Below, one piece after another: positions 47,921 to 59,694 of a DNA stretch of 64,000 nucleotides. Below the pieces are notes generated by a model. The model saw nothing but the letters and a program-made list of their open reading frames with translations. It was not told the origin of the DNA and did not search any database. How positions within the stretch are numbered: position 1 is the stretch's first letter; each line of letters opens with the position of its first letter. The position numbers and the translations under genes were made by a program. Location of the stretch: assembly GCA_951799425.1 (NCBI GenBank), contig OX637393.1, positions 28,443,744 through 28,507,743 on the forward strand, read 5' to 3'. Source of the stretch: Ilex aquifolium (taxonomy: Eukaryota > Streptophyta > Magnoliopsida > Aquifoliales > Aquifoliaceae).

Positions 47921-49164
47921 TTTCGGGTCTTGGGAGTTTCCTACGGGATTCTCACGCTACAAGAGGTAGGGGTTCTCCTACTTGGGTTGATTTCTTACCT
48001 AGAAATGCCTATGATAAATAGGCTGGATATATATATATATATATTGCCTTATGTATACATATATTTATATGTATATGGTTATGGAATAATGAGGTAAATG
48101 GGTAGTTTGTTAGAAAATTTCACTTGCCCATTGGTGGAATTTAGGTAAAATGATTTTATCCTAAATGAGTATGTAGAAATTGCCTATTGGGATTTCTTGA
48201 ATTATGTGAAAGCTACGTGAAAATTGGGCATAATATGTGTTACCATGTTGTTTGCCTTGAAGGTGTTTGATTAAATGTCTTGGTTGATGTAAATGTTGTT
48301 ATTCGATGAAATTGAGATAACATGTTTAAGTGTGTTGAGGTACGTGAACTTATGCACTATGATATGTCAATATATGCTCTTTGATGTATTGACATGGTTA
48401 AGAAATATAGTAGTTATATGCTATTGATATAATTGCCATGAATTTGAACATGTAAAGTTGTGAATTAAATTGTCCATATGACATTCACTCCATATGGGAC
48501 ATGACATGGATATGCAATGGTGCATCACATTGCATTTGCACGGCATCATTCATTTCATGGGTGAGTGCATGGTTGACGTCGACACCAGGCTTGGTGATTG
48601 ACGCGAGGAGTAGTCCAAGTTGCATACATTGCATATGGGACATGGTGAGGCATCACATTCATGGGATGTTAGCATGGGTGTGGGTGTGATTGTGCATGAA
48701 TGATTGTACCACAATCTATGTGGTATTAAATGCATGTGGTTACGGGAATTGCTCATTGGCATTATCGCATATAGAGCATGACAGTGGTAATTCCATTCAT
48801 GAATATTAGCCGTGAGTGGAAGCATGTGTGGTTGGCGCATGGTTAAATCAACACCTTGTTTGGTGCTTGATATGTGGACTCGGGAGAAAAGTGGATCGAC
48901 GATCCTTTTTGAGTCGCATGGTTGCATTGCATAAGTAAAAACTTGTGTCTGGGTATAGCAAGAAGGGGCATAGCAACTTCCTCGGGTGAAAGACCCGGAA
49001 TCACTTGGTTCAGTCACTCCCCTGAGGTGAAATTCCGGAAAAGTGACATGGTGTACGGAACCAGCGGTGTGACTCCGAGAATCCGTTGCCCAACAAAGAC
49101 ACAAGAGTTTTGATTTATAAATGGTCGTTGAATGTATAACATCAACGGCGGATTTTACAACACA

Positions 49165-49530
49165 CTGACATCTCATTGTGTGTGTGGGAGCCGGGAGGGC
49201 TCGGGTTGTGTTATATGATTGAGTCTCATCTCACTCATGGCATGTTATACACATTGACATTACATTGTGTTGTCGAGCCGAGAAGGGCTCGGGGTGAGTG
49301 CATAAATGAATCACATCTCATTTCATGATACATCAAACACGTTGGCATTAGCATTGTGTTGAGGAGCCAGGGAGGGCTCGGGTTGAGTACATGAGTCTCA
49401 TCTCATTTCATGGGACTTAGGTAGCCCGGTTTAACATACATGGCATTGACATGTAAAGGGAGTCAGAGTGGACTCGGGTTGAGTGCACATGGGTGGGTCT
49501 CACCTCATTCATGGCATGACATTATAGCAT
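49165..49530. repeat. About 90-bp imperfect tandem repeats
   Basis: Four to five units share the phrases GGCTCGGG(T/G)TGAGT, CATCTCATTTCATG and CATTGTGTTG at near-regular spacing. Related LTRs have one such unit (for example 23750-23830). Confidence 0.75.
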
Positions 49531-50150
49531 TACATCATTTAATTGTATATTATTTGATGGAATGGTTACGGATTTATGGATGTTGCATGTGAACATTTCA
49601 TATGCATATAGGTTGAGGAGTAGCCTCTGTAGGAAATACTCTATTGGGCGTTGGCTCACCCTATACGGGAACACATTTCAGGTGGGAGAGATACACCGGC
49701 GGATGGCTCCATTTTGGACCCTCATGCTTGAAGAAAGCCGCATGTGGCTTTACTTAATGTTTTGTGTAATTACATGTTAGAAACTATATTTTGGGGCATG
49801 TAATGCGTAAAATAATTGTAATAGAACTTATAAAGACTATTGTTAGATTAGCCTTTCATGTTTTGATTTAAGTATGGTTAATTGGACCTAGTGTGGCCAA
49901 TGTTTACTTATACATGGACCCGGTGCGGCCATTGCTTTATATTTGACCTCGGATGGGTCTGGTAATTGTGTATTGCACAGGTTGGGTATTTGGTAGAGCT
50001 CCCCATACAAAGGAGACTCTGCCCAAATTTCGTTAAGTTATGGACCCCGGTAAATGGGGCATAACAGTGTGATATCGAGATACTAGGTATCTACAGGTAT
50101 TACGCGGGTTGATGGGTAATCAAGGGACCCCCGGATTTTGGGGTGTCACA

Positions 50151-51312
50151 GATTTGCAATCTACTCTAACCAGAAATTTTTGATTGTCATCCTGGAATTT
50201 AGAGATACACAGGACAATAGATAAAATCTCTTTTTTAATAGTACTATAATTTGTTTGTGCTTTGTTCCATATACCAGAATGGAATCTGACAATTTGTTCA
50301 GGAGAGTTAGGAGACTCTTTCTGAAGGAAAATACCACCGTAGCCTATATCTGAGGCATCGGTTTGGATGATTTTGAAGGAATTTACTGAAGGAATTCCAA
50401 GGCAGGGCAAAGTTTTGATGAACTGTTTGACCTATTTGACAATGGATGTATGCTCAGGAGTCCAAGGAGAAGGATTTCCTTTGAGCCTGTCATACAGAGG
50501 TTTAACGGTTTTCCTAAGATTCTGATAGAAGTCAGAAACATAATTTAGGGAACCTAGGAACCTTTGTAACTGGGTTTTATCAAGGATCTCATCAGGAAAT
50601 TTGTCTGCAAATTGGATAGATCTGCTGATGGGAACAACAGTGGATTGATGAATATCATATCCGAGGAACCTTACTGAGGTTTGGAATAACTTAATCTTCT
50701 TAGCTGAGATGACTAAGCCGTTATATCTAACTGTCTCAAGGAAAGCTCTAAGGTGCTTCCAATGTTCATCTATAGATCTGCTGAAGATGAGAATATCATC
50801 AATATAGACTATAGAACAATGACTTAATGCATTAAAAATTTCATTCATTATATTCTGGAATTCTGAGGGTGCATTTTTAGACCAAAAGACACTACATTTC
50901 ATCCATAATGACCAAAAGGTGTTGTAAATGCAGTTTTATATCTGTCTTCTGGGGATATAAGGATCTGCCAGAAACCACTTTTCAAATCAAATTTTGAAAA
51001 TATTACTGCATTGACAAGTCTTTTAATTAAATCCTGTTTATTTGGAATAGGATATCTGATCCATTCTAAAACTGCATTTAATGGTTTGTAATTGATTACA
51101 AGTCTTGGTGTGCCTCTTTCTAATTCTGCATTTATGATGACATAGAAAGCAGGGCATGACCAAAGAGATTTGTTTTTCCTAACCATTTTTGAGTAATTCA
51201 GAAATCTCTTTTTTGCAGATTTCCATTACTTCATGGTTCATTTGGATTGGTCTGGATTTAGTAGGGATATTTGTCTCCTTAAATCCTTTAATGTATGAAA
51301 GTTTGACCATGT
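50151..51312 (-). pseudogene. Pararetrovirus reverse transcriptase and RNase H N-terminus
   Basis: Several frames. 51312-51190 has the RT start (NIPTKSRPIQMNHEVME). 51186-50899 has RLVINYKPLNAVLEWIRYPI and IFSKFDLKSGFWQILISPED. 50902-50432 has APSEFQNIMNEIF, the active site VYIDDILIFS and RFLGSLNYVSDFY. 50410-50151 has RNase H (IIQTDASDIGYGGI, TNYSTIKKEILSI). Frameshifts lie near 51190 and 50900 and a stop at 50432. The frame is then cut by the solo LTR at 50150. Wording (Y-I-D-D, GFWQI, NYSTIKKEI) is that of Caulimoviridae and not of gypsy elements. Confidence 0.88.
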
Positions 51313-51321
51313 GTATACATC

Positions 51322-51475
51322 TTCTACCGATAGAAAGAGCGTACTAGAAATGTTCTACCGATAGAAAAACTCACTGGAAATGTTCTACCGGGAAACTCGA
51401 CGTTCTACTGGCAGAAAAAACCTACTGAAAAATGCTCTACCGGTAGAAGACCTCATCGTTCTACCGGTAGGTCTT
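51322..51475. repeat. CTACCGGTAG palindrome cassette at the virus junction
   Basis: About six copies or variants (CTACCGATAG, CTACCGGTAG, CTACTGGCAG) in 150 bp of the level 1 LTR, directly next to the pararetrovirus end at about 51312. On the other side of the virus the LTR piece near 14511-14571 ends in GGCCCGGTAGG and TTCCGGGCC. Confidence 0.8.
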
Positions 51476-53512
51476 CCTAGTTTTCCCCTGATTCCATCCT
51501 TTTTTCCAATTTCAACCCATTCCAACCTTATACAACATCAATTCAAACTCATATAACATCAATTTGAAACAAATACAGTTCATACGAGTTCGATTACAAT
51601 CTCTTACATTACATTACATGCTCAAAACCTAAAATACATATTAGATTTACAAAATATGATTTAAAAGCCACATTTCGGTTTTTCTTCATCAATGAGGGCC
51701 CGAACGAGAGCCGTCCACCGGTGCATGTCCCCCACCTGAAACGTTATCCCCATAAAAGGTGACTCACGCTCAATAGAATATCTCCTAAAGAGGCTACTCT
51801 CCAACCTAGATGCATATAAAATTTTCACATGCAAATCACAAGCAACAATTACTCTATTCAAGAGTATGCAATTCAACAATGGAATCCTCTATGCCATGTC
51901 ATGATATGAGATGAGACTCACACATGCAACTCAACCCGAGCCTTTACCGGCTCCTATAACCCATGCAATGTCATGTGTATGAATCCGGGCATTTCAATCT
52001 CTCGTCATTGATGTTACACATCCAATGACCTTTTTAAAAACAAACCATGTGTCTTTGTTGGGTAGACGAATTTTGGTGTCTCACCGTCGGTTCCGCACAC
52101 CGATACACTTTTTTGGACTTTTAACGGCGAAAATGTATAAACCAGTAGCAGGGTCTTGTACCCGAGGGAGAATCTAGCCCTGCTTGCTATACCCAACACA
52201 AGTTTTTTTTTCATGCAACCGTACAACTCAGCCAGACCTAGGTCCAACCATCCTGAATCCACTTATCAACCACCAAGAATGGTATTTGATCCAATCAACA
52301 TGCACACACACCCACACTCATGTCAATGCCCACGAATGCGATGATTCCCGTGCTTATGCAAATGTAAATGTACAAGTGCAATTTCCCACATCAAGTTCAA
52401 TATGTCATGTGCTCATTATGAACAACTTCAATAGCCATCAACATTGTCATGGTAAATTACATCATAAGCATATAAACACCATCAATAACCTCGATGTTAA
52501 TATATCATAATGCATATACCAACATCAATTCTCAAGCATGTTATAACATAATCAATGAAAATAACACACTTAATCTACATAGGCATTTCATCAAATACTT
52601 TCAAGGCACCAAATCATGTAAACACATAATATGCCCAATTTCATCACATATCTCAAGAAATCACAAACAAGTAATTTCAACATACTCAATTCATGCTAGA
52701 ATTGATTTTAACCATTCTTAATACCCATTTCCCACATTTCAAATACCATAGGTATGTGTTATACATGAGATTACATCTCTAACATCCTACTCATTCTATA
52801 TATCAAACCTAAATTGAAAATAAACCTAATTACGAAAAGAACCCTACCTCTTGAAGCGTAAAACAAACGGTAGAAAGCTCTAAAACACCCAAATCAAGCT
52901 CTAACCCTTGATTCTCTGAGATCCCGTCTTTTGAACTTCGTCAAAATTCGTGTTTTTTAGTAAGTAGGTGTAGCCCTCATCGCGTAGATGAACTTTGATT
53001 CTTGGCCCGAGTCGATTCGATGAATGTAGGGCCATAGATCGTAGGGAGAAGTTGGAGAACTCTCTATTTTCCCTCTCTTCCTTCTCCAATGAAAATTAGA
53101 TTTTATCCCCTATTTATACTTTCCAAACACTTGGCCCTTATTATGCCACACGTCCTTCATTCCCGGATCCGATTTCATCCCGAAACAATTAAATTTCGTC
53201 CCGGTTCAAGTTCAAAATATTTTTATTTGAACTAGCTTTAAATTATTTTCCAATTTTCAAAATTTAAGTTCAGGTCTCGTTTATTTTGGTCACGCGACAC
53301 TCGATCGCCTCGTAAAAGCGAAAAATTCGACTGTCTCAGAATTCAACGAAAATTAACTGGGTAGCTAGATTTAGCGAGACGAATCCAACGATGAGGTCCG
53401 TTTCGTCATCCGAGTTCTAGAAAAATTCGAGCTTTCAACCTGTACCGCAACGACTAATTATTGTTTTACCTTTTTTCATAATAATTCAAATTTACCTGGG
53501 TTTGACAATGCA

Positions 53513-55336
53513 TGACTTGATCATTTAAGACTTTGGATTGGTTGGCTAGGAGGGTGAGCCTTTTAGACATGAAATCCCTATTATGCATGCAATGCGTGAC
53601 ATAGTGACCATGTTCTCCACATGTGAAACAAACAAATTGTTTGGTAACCAGCTTCTGTAAGTTCTTACCCTTACCAATTTTAGCCTTCAGGAGACTTGTT
53701 TTTACACTTGGGGGTGAACACTTAAATAGAATGAATTCGGTAAGGATGGGTTGGGGTTACCCTTCAAAAACACAGTCTTGGATAGAGTGGAGGTGGTGTG
53801 TTTATTGGTGTAGCCTAAATCATGCTTGTCACCCACACTCTTCCCTATAGACAACATTTTTCAGAAAACTCTTGTGATTCATGAAAGCCTCTATCAAGTT
53901 TTATCAACTTAAACTCTAGACTCTTCTTAGACTCGACAAGCCCATGACATTCACTCTCTAGGAAGCTCACTTTGTTCTTTAAAGACTTAATCTCCTCTTC
54001 AAGCCCATAATAATGAGCTTTCGACTTAACTAAGTCCATGTAGAGTGCTTGTTTTTCATCTTCACTCATTTTGAGCCTCGTGCTCAATGCATGCACTATC
54101 TTCTTCTCCTTGAGGAATTCTTCAACTAATTGATCATAAGCTTGTTGAATATCCTTAATGCTTTCATTATCATCTTCACTTCAGGAGACCTCATCATCCA
54201 AGTCTTCTACCTCCGTGGTAGGACTTGTTCTCTCTCCAACTTCACTCTTTGAAGTTTCTCAAGAGGGGGTGAAGTATAAACCAACAAAGGCCATAAAATT
54301 CTCTTCATCTTCTTGAGAAGAGGAGTCCTTACTCAAGGTGGACTTAATTTCACTCTCTTTCAACTTAGCCTTCATTTCCCTCCTCTTATCTCTGGGCAAA
54401 TCATTCTTGTTTCTACTCGGGCACTTTGCAGCCATGTGTCTAAAACCTTAACACTCAAAGCATTGGAGGCCTTGTCCTTTCTTCTCAACCTCTTGTTGAG
54501 AAGTTTTACCCCATTTCTCACTTCCCTCCTTAGAATTTTTTTGTCAATTCAACTTTCCTTTCGACCTATAGGACTCACTAGCCTTGAAATACCTTTTGAA
54601 CTTTGTCACAAGATAGGCTACTTCCTCCTTTCACAAGTGGGTTGACTTGGATTTATCTCCTTTATCTCGAATAGAAACTGAATGCCACACCCTTTGATTT
54701 CTTGGATTGAAGGAGATTCATCTCGAAGGTCAAGATCGACCTAACTAGGTCTTCACTTGAAAATTTACCCAAATCGACTTTGGTTTTTAAGGCCGTCACC
54801 TTAGCTTGAAACCTCTCTAGTAGAGACATCAATATCTTCCATTTTAGCATAAAGTACTCATATTTGAACCAAAGGGAAAAAGAAGAGTTGACAATGTCAG
54901 AAATTTTAGCGTCGACATCACTCAAGATCTCATCCTCTAACATCCTTAAGGTCTCAAATTGGGTGGTGTACCTTTGGAGCCGGGACACCTACACTAAGGT
55001 TGTTCCTTCGTGAGAGACCTCAATAATATCTCATGCCTCCTTGAAAGTCTCACAATTGGAGGTCCTCTGGAGCTCATTTGGTGAGATGCCATTGAAAATT
55101 GTATTCAAGCCTTTAGAATTCCACCCTACACATTCATATTCATTTTTCATCCATGTGTTTATGGGTTTTGGCCAGGTCAATGTGTATGTCTCCTTGGTAG
55201 TCGTCACTGTGGGAGGGGTCCAACCTTCCAACACCGACAACCAAACACACCTATCTAATACTTTTAGGAAAGCTCTTATTTGTGCCTTCCAATATGCATA
55301 ATTAGATCTGTCAAAGAGTGGTGGTCGCTTGACCAA
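53513..55336 (-). pseudogene. Ty1/copia gag relic
   Basis: Minus strand. 55336-55031 has the N-terminus (PPLFDRSNYAYWKAQIRAFLK). 54988-54662 has the UBN2-type core (SRLQRYTTQFETLRMLEDE, LLERFQAKVTALKTKVDL). 54096-53845 is a coiled coil. A CCHC knuckle lies at about 53640-53600 (CFTCGEHGHYVTHC). Many stops and frameshifts. Known role: copia capsid. The frame led on into 14233-13930 before the nest entered at ATGCA. Confidence 0.8.
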
Positions 55337-55411
55337 TCTTTATACATAGTGCCTAAATCAAATATGCAATGTATGCCTACACAGTGTCTAAATCAATCCT
55401 AAAGGGAGACC

Positions 55412-55424
55412 GGTTCTAATACCA
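55412..55424 (-). other. Primer-binding site of the copia relic
   Basis: The minus strand reads TGGTATTAGAACC, close to the initiator tRNA-Met site, just upstream of the gag remnant. The copia 5' LTR therefore lies above about 55427. Confidence 0.65.
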
Positions 55425-55426
55425 AT

Positions 55427-55900
55427 TTTAAGGATAAATGTTACCCTTATGCGGAATAGATCGTTCTTCATGATTATATACGTGAGGTTACGACACTACC
55501 TAGAGAGGGGTGAATAAGTTAATTTCAATTTGCTTAAACAAACATCAATTTATGACGTAATTCTACCTTAATTACCCATTCTAAAAAATCAACTAACAAA
55601 TAAATTTGACAACCACTTTTATACAAGAACAACCCTATGAACCATGAAGACTAATATTAATGATTTGTTGATTTTATGATTAACTCTCAATCTCACATGG
55701 TGATCTAACCCAAGGCAATAACAACTAGCCAAACCACTATGAATGATAACAATACTCAATCAACCATATCATCAAACAAGATCAACCGGTAGGATGCAAC
55801 TCTGACAGACTTCTGCAGGTAAAAAGAGGTGACCTACCCGAGGCCGGTAGGACTTCCATTGATCTACCGGTAGGAACATGAACTTCCACTATTTATGTTG
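55427..55900 (-). repeat. Copia 5' LTR (partial, edges uncertain)
   Basis: AT-rich with CTAGAGAGGGGTGAATAAG near 55500, a phrase common in plant copia LTRs. It holds CCGGTAG-type palindromes at 55790-55875 (for example CTACCGGTAG at 55864). The far end was not found. Confidence 0.5.
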
Positions 55901-57108
55901 TATCATCTATGATTCAGTATTTATTCAACTTCAAATCTTCTTTATGAATTTTAATGGGTTTGAATTAATTTTAATTGGTTTTATTTATCTATTAACACCT
56001 CATTAAACCTAAGGGTTTGATACATGATAGTAAATGAAAGGGGTGTTATGAAAGTATTGGGCTAAATTTGATTAAATATTCATTCATGTGTAGTGTGATA
56101 TCATATGTTTGTAAATGATATTTATGAGATCTACGGTTATATGTGTTAGGAGAAAAGACAATGACGCCAGCCTCGGATTCACGTAAGACGACATAAAAGG
56201 ATTGAGTCCGGGTTGAAATTTAACCCGAGGTGAGTCTGCTTTTTCATGTGACGGGCAATAATTAAAATACTCCTATTTGTTATTATGTATGTGTGTGAAG
56301 ATTATTGATCTTTGAATGGTATGTGGCTTTAAGATAGTGATTTTTAGTCGTTATAGCTAATACCAATTGTTGATATCAAATGTGGAGTGAGTTATTGATT
56401 GACAATGATTATGTGAAGGCTTCAAGCCTTATTGATGTGTAAAGAGCCTATTGGCTAGCATAGTCCACGAATGGCAATTGTTTGGCCTTAGTGGTGATTA
56501 TTTGGCCTTAATGGCATTATTAAGCCTTAGTGGTGAATTGTGCCTAGATGCCAAATATAGCCTAAATAGCTAAATTATGGCCTTAGTGGCAAATAAGTAC
56601 GAATACGTGAAAGTAATGTGTGTGATGGTTTGTTATTTTTATTTGTTGATACTTATAAATTTAAATGCTAGTGTATGAAGTATGTTTTTGTTATTATCTC
56701 TAAAATAAAAATGTACATTCATTGAGCGTGTTGTGATCACCCCCCCCCCCCCAACAGTTTGTGATTTTCAAGGAATTGGGAGAAGATTGAAGTCCACTGC
56801 TGAGTCCTAGAGAGTTTGGGAGATTAAAGTTGAGACATGTTGTCAAATTTTGTAAATGTTTGGTCATGTAAATTGGTATTATTATCAGATGTCAAGTTAA
56901 AGTATGTTGATCAAAAGGTTTTAACGTAGATGTATGGATTTTAACCTTGTGTAAATGGGCTATGTGAGTATATGTGAGTATGTCGGTTATTGTCTGTGCT
57001 ATGAAACATTTACTATCTTACTCAGGCTGCTAGATTGTTGGTTGGTAAACAGGGTCCACTCTCTTGGAATAGACTATATGTATACTATATCCGAGGTAGG
57101 GCGTAACA
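55901..57108 (+). repeat. Chromovirus LTR fragment, plus orientation
   Basis: Contains TTTAACCCGAGGTGAGTC near 56220, CATTGAGCGTGTTGTGATCACC followed by a poly-C run at 56741-56754, and an LTR-like end GGGCGTAACA at 57108. No primer site or coding region follows, so it is a solo or truncated LTR. The start is not defined. Confidence 0.45.
56455..56605. repeat. Short degenerate tandem repeat (GGCCTTAGTGGC type)
   Basis: Six or more copies of a GCCTTAGTGG-like word at about 15-30 bp spacing inside the LTR fragment. Confidence 0.65.
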
Positions 57109-57837
57109 TGGGATATAAGAGAAACTTCATTCATAGACTAGGTCATGGGTTTGGGCTAAAAAGCACGCACCTCACAGCACCCTACCAAAACCAAATTCCA
57201 AAATTTTTCGTTGGAAAAAATTGCCATCAACGGTTAGGTTTATTTTTTGCACTATATTCAATTTTTCAAGCATTGGAAAAATAAAACGTACCATATTAGT
57301 TTGCCACATTGCTTTTTTTGCAAGCATAGTTTATTTGAAATTTTAGATGTGGGTTTAGGTTGACATTATCTTTTCTTTTAAAATTTTTTTGACTTTTGCC
57401 ATTTGATATCTAAAGATTAATTGTAACAAATATCTTGGTTTATTTTAAAATTTGTATTGTAGAGTCTATATTGAATGAAAATTTTTTGTGTTATACAACA
57501 TCTTCAAGTATGGGCAACTGCTATTAATTTTTTCATTTAGTAGATAGTGCCTTCAGGCACGAACAATTGCTAGTATATATATACTAAATGTAACTATATA
57601 AACAAAATCTCCTCTTTGGGTCTCTCTTCCAAAACACTTCTCCACCTCAATGCCAATGTAGACGCCACCCACCACGGCAATTGCCAACCCCCACAACAAA
57701 TTCTACCTCTCACAAAGGTTCTTTCTCTCTCTCTCTCTCTCTCCCCCCCCCCCCCCTTGGTAGCACCATTACCTCATACCCCATGCTGACCCCACCACCT
57801 CCAAGCCGACTGCCAGTCTAGGAGGTGGAGCCATAAC
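57109..57837. other. No gene recognised
   Basis: AT-rich to 57600, then CT-rich with a (CT)n run and poly-C at about 57728-57757. No supported ORF. Confidence 0.45.
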
Positions 57838-58242
57838 TTGGAGGAGTATAAAGCAATCTTGTATTGTTGATTCCACCATGAAGGTCGAATTTGTGGTAGC
57901 CTTTGAGGCAACCAAAGTGATAGTTTTCTCATAAACTTCCTAATGAATTTACAAGTCGTACCTTCGGTAAGATCGGCTATTAAAATTTATTGTGACAATA
58001 GCAGAGCGGTTGTTAACTCAAACCAGCCATGAGCCCATAAGAAGGGGAAACACATTGAGCGTAAATATCACCTTATATGACACATCGTGGGAAGAAGTGA
58101 TGTATTGGTCAACAAGATTGTATCAGCAAAAGCCCTAGCAAATCCCTTCATGAGGAGCTTACCAGCAAAGAATTTTGACAATCACATGGAGGGAATGAGA
58201 CTCAAATGCATCGCAGACTTTGTGTATATGTGGGAGAATTGA
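57838..58242 (+). pseudogene. Ty1/copia RNase H remnant
   Basis: The plus strand reads WRSIKQSCIVDSTMKVEFVVAF, then in shifted frames a CDNSRAVVNS-like motif, KGKHIERKYHLI and KALANPFM, ending at a stop at 58240-58242. This is the C-terminal RNase H of copia Pol. It has a stop at about 57930 and at least one frameshift. It belongs to a copia element on the plus strand, different from the gag relic on the minus strand. Confidence 0.8.
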
Positions 58243-58523
58243 TAGAGTTACATACTAAAAGCTTGCTTTTGTAGTGAAACATGGTCTATTATTTAATAAA
58301 AGTTCTTCATTTTCTATGAGAATCGGTGTGAGTAAAATATTTATGTTATATTAAATATATGATATGCATGTGTGTCTTTTATTTTACATTGCAAGTAATC
58401 TAGTGTGTAGAGTTCAGTTTATACACATCAGATCCTTATATGATATGAGTAAAAGTTCACAGTCTTAGATCGAATTGGACACACCATCAGCAGTATTGTA
58501 GTACAATATTTTGACATAGTATG
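58243..58523 (+). repeat. Probable copia 3' end
   Basis: No gene. AT-rich sequence directly after the Pol stop, where the copia 3' LTR would start. Interrupted by the Athila LTR at 58524. Confidence 0.4.
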
Positions 58524-59379
58524 TGATTAACCCTAAAAAGTGCATAAATGAATTAGGATTTAAGGTTAATTGTGTGCATAAATTAGGTTAAAACAATTAA
58601 TTTATAAAGTATTAGGGTTAATGCGTAGTTTGTACATTTTGCAGGGTTTCAAGAATAATTACGAAAATTCAAGGGGATAGATGTGCAGACGTTGAATAGA
58701 GCAAGGGAGGCAAGTGTAATTATAAATCAACGAAGTCAAAGAAGGAGGCTGCCAAGCAAGGAAATCCAGAGAGTTGCCACCATTCGGACGTTGGTGGTGG
58801 CATTCGGACTGTCCTTAAACCGCCTCAAATCTCTCTCCTCTCCCATTGGTCTGATTGAGCAACAAAATACCCTGATTGGTCTGTTTGGGTGACTGCTGCC
58901 TTGAAGCACCTCTCCAATGCCTATAAATACCTGAGTTCAGCCATTTTTCAAGAGAGTGGTCAGAGTTCAGTTTAGTTCAAGGGAGGAGAGAGAAGAAAGG
59001 AAAGAAAGAGAAAAAGTGAGACTTTAGGAGGAGTTTCAGTCAGAAAACGAGCAAAGCCCTGCCCTAATAACTTCTCTACTTCTACATTTCTGTTTATCCT
59101 TTCTACTTGGAGAGTTGGACCTCTCTCACTTTTGTGGCATAGCTGGTAATAAGAGTGGTAGTATTTCAACTATTCCTCAGGGAAGGACATTATTGTATTT
59201 TGTTTTCGGTTGTAATGGGATCATCTCACTCTTTTTGTTCATCTATAGCAATGAGGCGTGAGTAGTCTGTTTATACTCTTCGGTGAAGGGTGAATGCATG
59301 TGTAATATTGTTTAAGTTATGAAAATGCTGATATTTTATTTATGCATTAATGTTTATACATCCCTTAATTGATGAATGG
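58524..59379 (+). repeat. Athila-type LTR, plus orientation, interrupted
   Basis: Starts TGATTAACCCTAAAAAG and shares ordered phrases with the Athila LTR at 16565: CTACTTCTACATTTCTGTT, CACTTTTGTG, TGAGTAGTC.GTTTATAC, AAAATGCTGATATTTTATTTATG. TATA-like CTATAAATAC at 58921. It is a diverged relative of that LTR, cut by the element at 59380; the rest is beyond the window. Confidence 0.8.
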
Positions 59380-59694
59380 TGTAACACCCCGCATTTTCTT
59401 TTATATATGCATATAGATATATAGATATAGCAAATAATGGTTGTAAAGATGTGGATAGGGGTATTGAAGTGTGTTTGAACTTTGTAAATTTGAAAAGTAA
59501 AGATTTAAAATGTTAATGAAAATCATAGTTGAAATTTAGTTTTAGTGAGTGAAAATATAAAATGTTAGGTCCTATAACTTGTATTAGATAGGTTTGGTGT
59601 ATAAATATGTGTTGGAGAGGTTTGTGATGGATTTGGTTAGTTTTGGAATGGATTGGAAATGGAAAACAAAAAAAATAGGCAAAACTGGGTAAAT

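Larger units (their letters stand above)
47126..50150 (+). mobile_element. Level 3a: solo gypsy LTR in the pararetrovirus RNase H
   Basis: 3025 bp, from TGTAAAACCCGGG to GGGGTGTCACA, flanked by GATTT (47121-47125 and 50151-50155). Same broad family as the other Tekay LTRs (shared start, CATGTTCTAGACCTCGGATGAGG near 47210). It lacks the CCGG palindrome cassette near its 3' end and has expanded internal repeats instead. Its open frames are short and unsupported. Confidence 0.93.
14590..51312 (-). mobile_element. Level 2: endogenous florendovirus-like pararetrovirus, permuted and interrupted
   Basis: Three pieces (51312-50151, 47125-42504 and 16564 to about 14590) sum to about 7.75 kb, a full caulimovirid genome length. 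Read on the minus strand the order is RT, RNase H, ORF2, intergenic promoter/primer site, MP, CP, PR. That is the standard order MP-CP-PR-RT-RH-ORF2 broken between PR and RT, as expected for a circular viral DNA opened at that point. One polyprotein plus a small ORF2 fits Florendovirus best; Petuvirus-like relatives are the alternative. Two retroelements later inserted into it. Several stops and frameshifts make it a fossil. Confidence 0.85.
14234..53507 (-). mobile_element. Level 1: solo gypsy LTR carrying the 37-kb nest
   Basis: The LTR runs on the minus strand from TGTCAAACCC at 53507 to GGGGCGTCACA at 14234. It is flanked by the duplication ATGCA at 14229-14233 and 53508-53512. Its own sequence is 14234 to about 14589 and about 51313-53507, roughly 2.55 kb. 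It is related to the 2.6-kb Tekay LTRs at 25374 and 33014 (shared TGTATAAGTACCCGTGAGTATT-like text near the 3' end and the CTAGATTTCGCGAGACGAAT-like text near 53370). The pararetrovirus copy interrupts it at its palindrome cassette. Confidence 0.85.

Noticed and set aside
56741..56754. Poly-C run as a possible assembly gap or G-quadruplex
   Set aside because: A single homopolymer without spaced G-tracts; ordinary slippage is enough to explain it.
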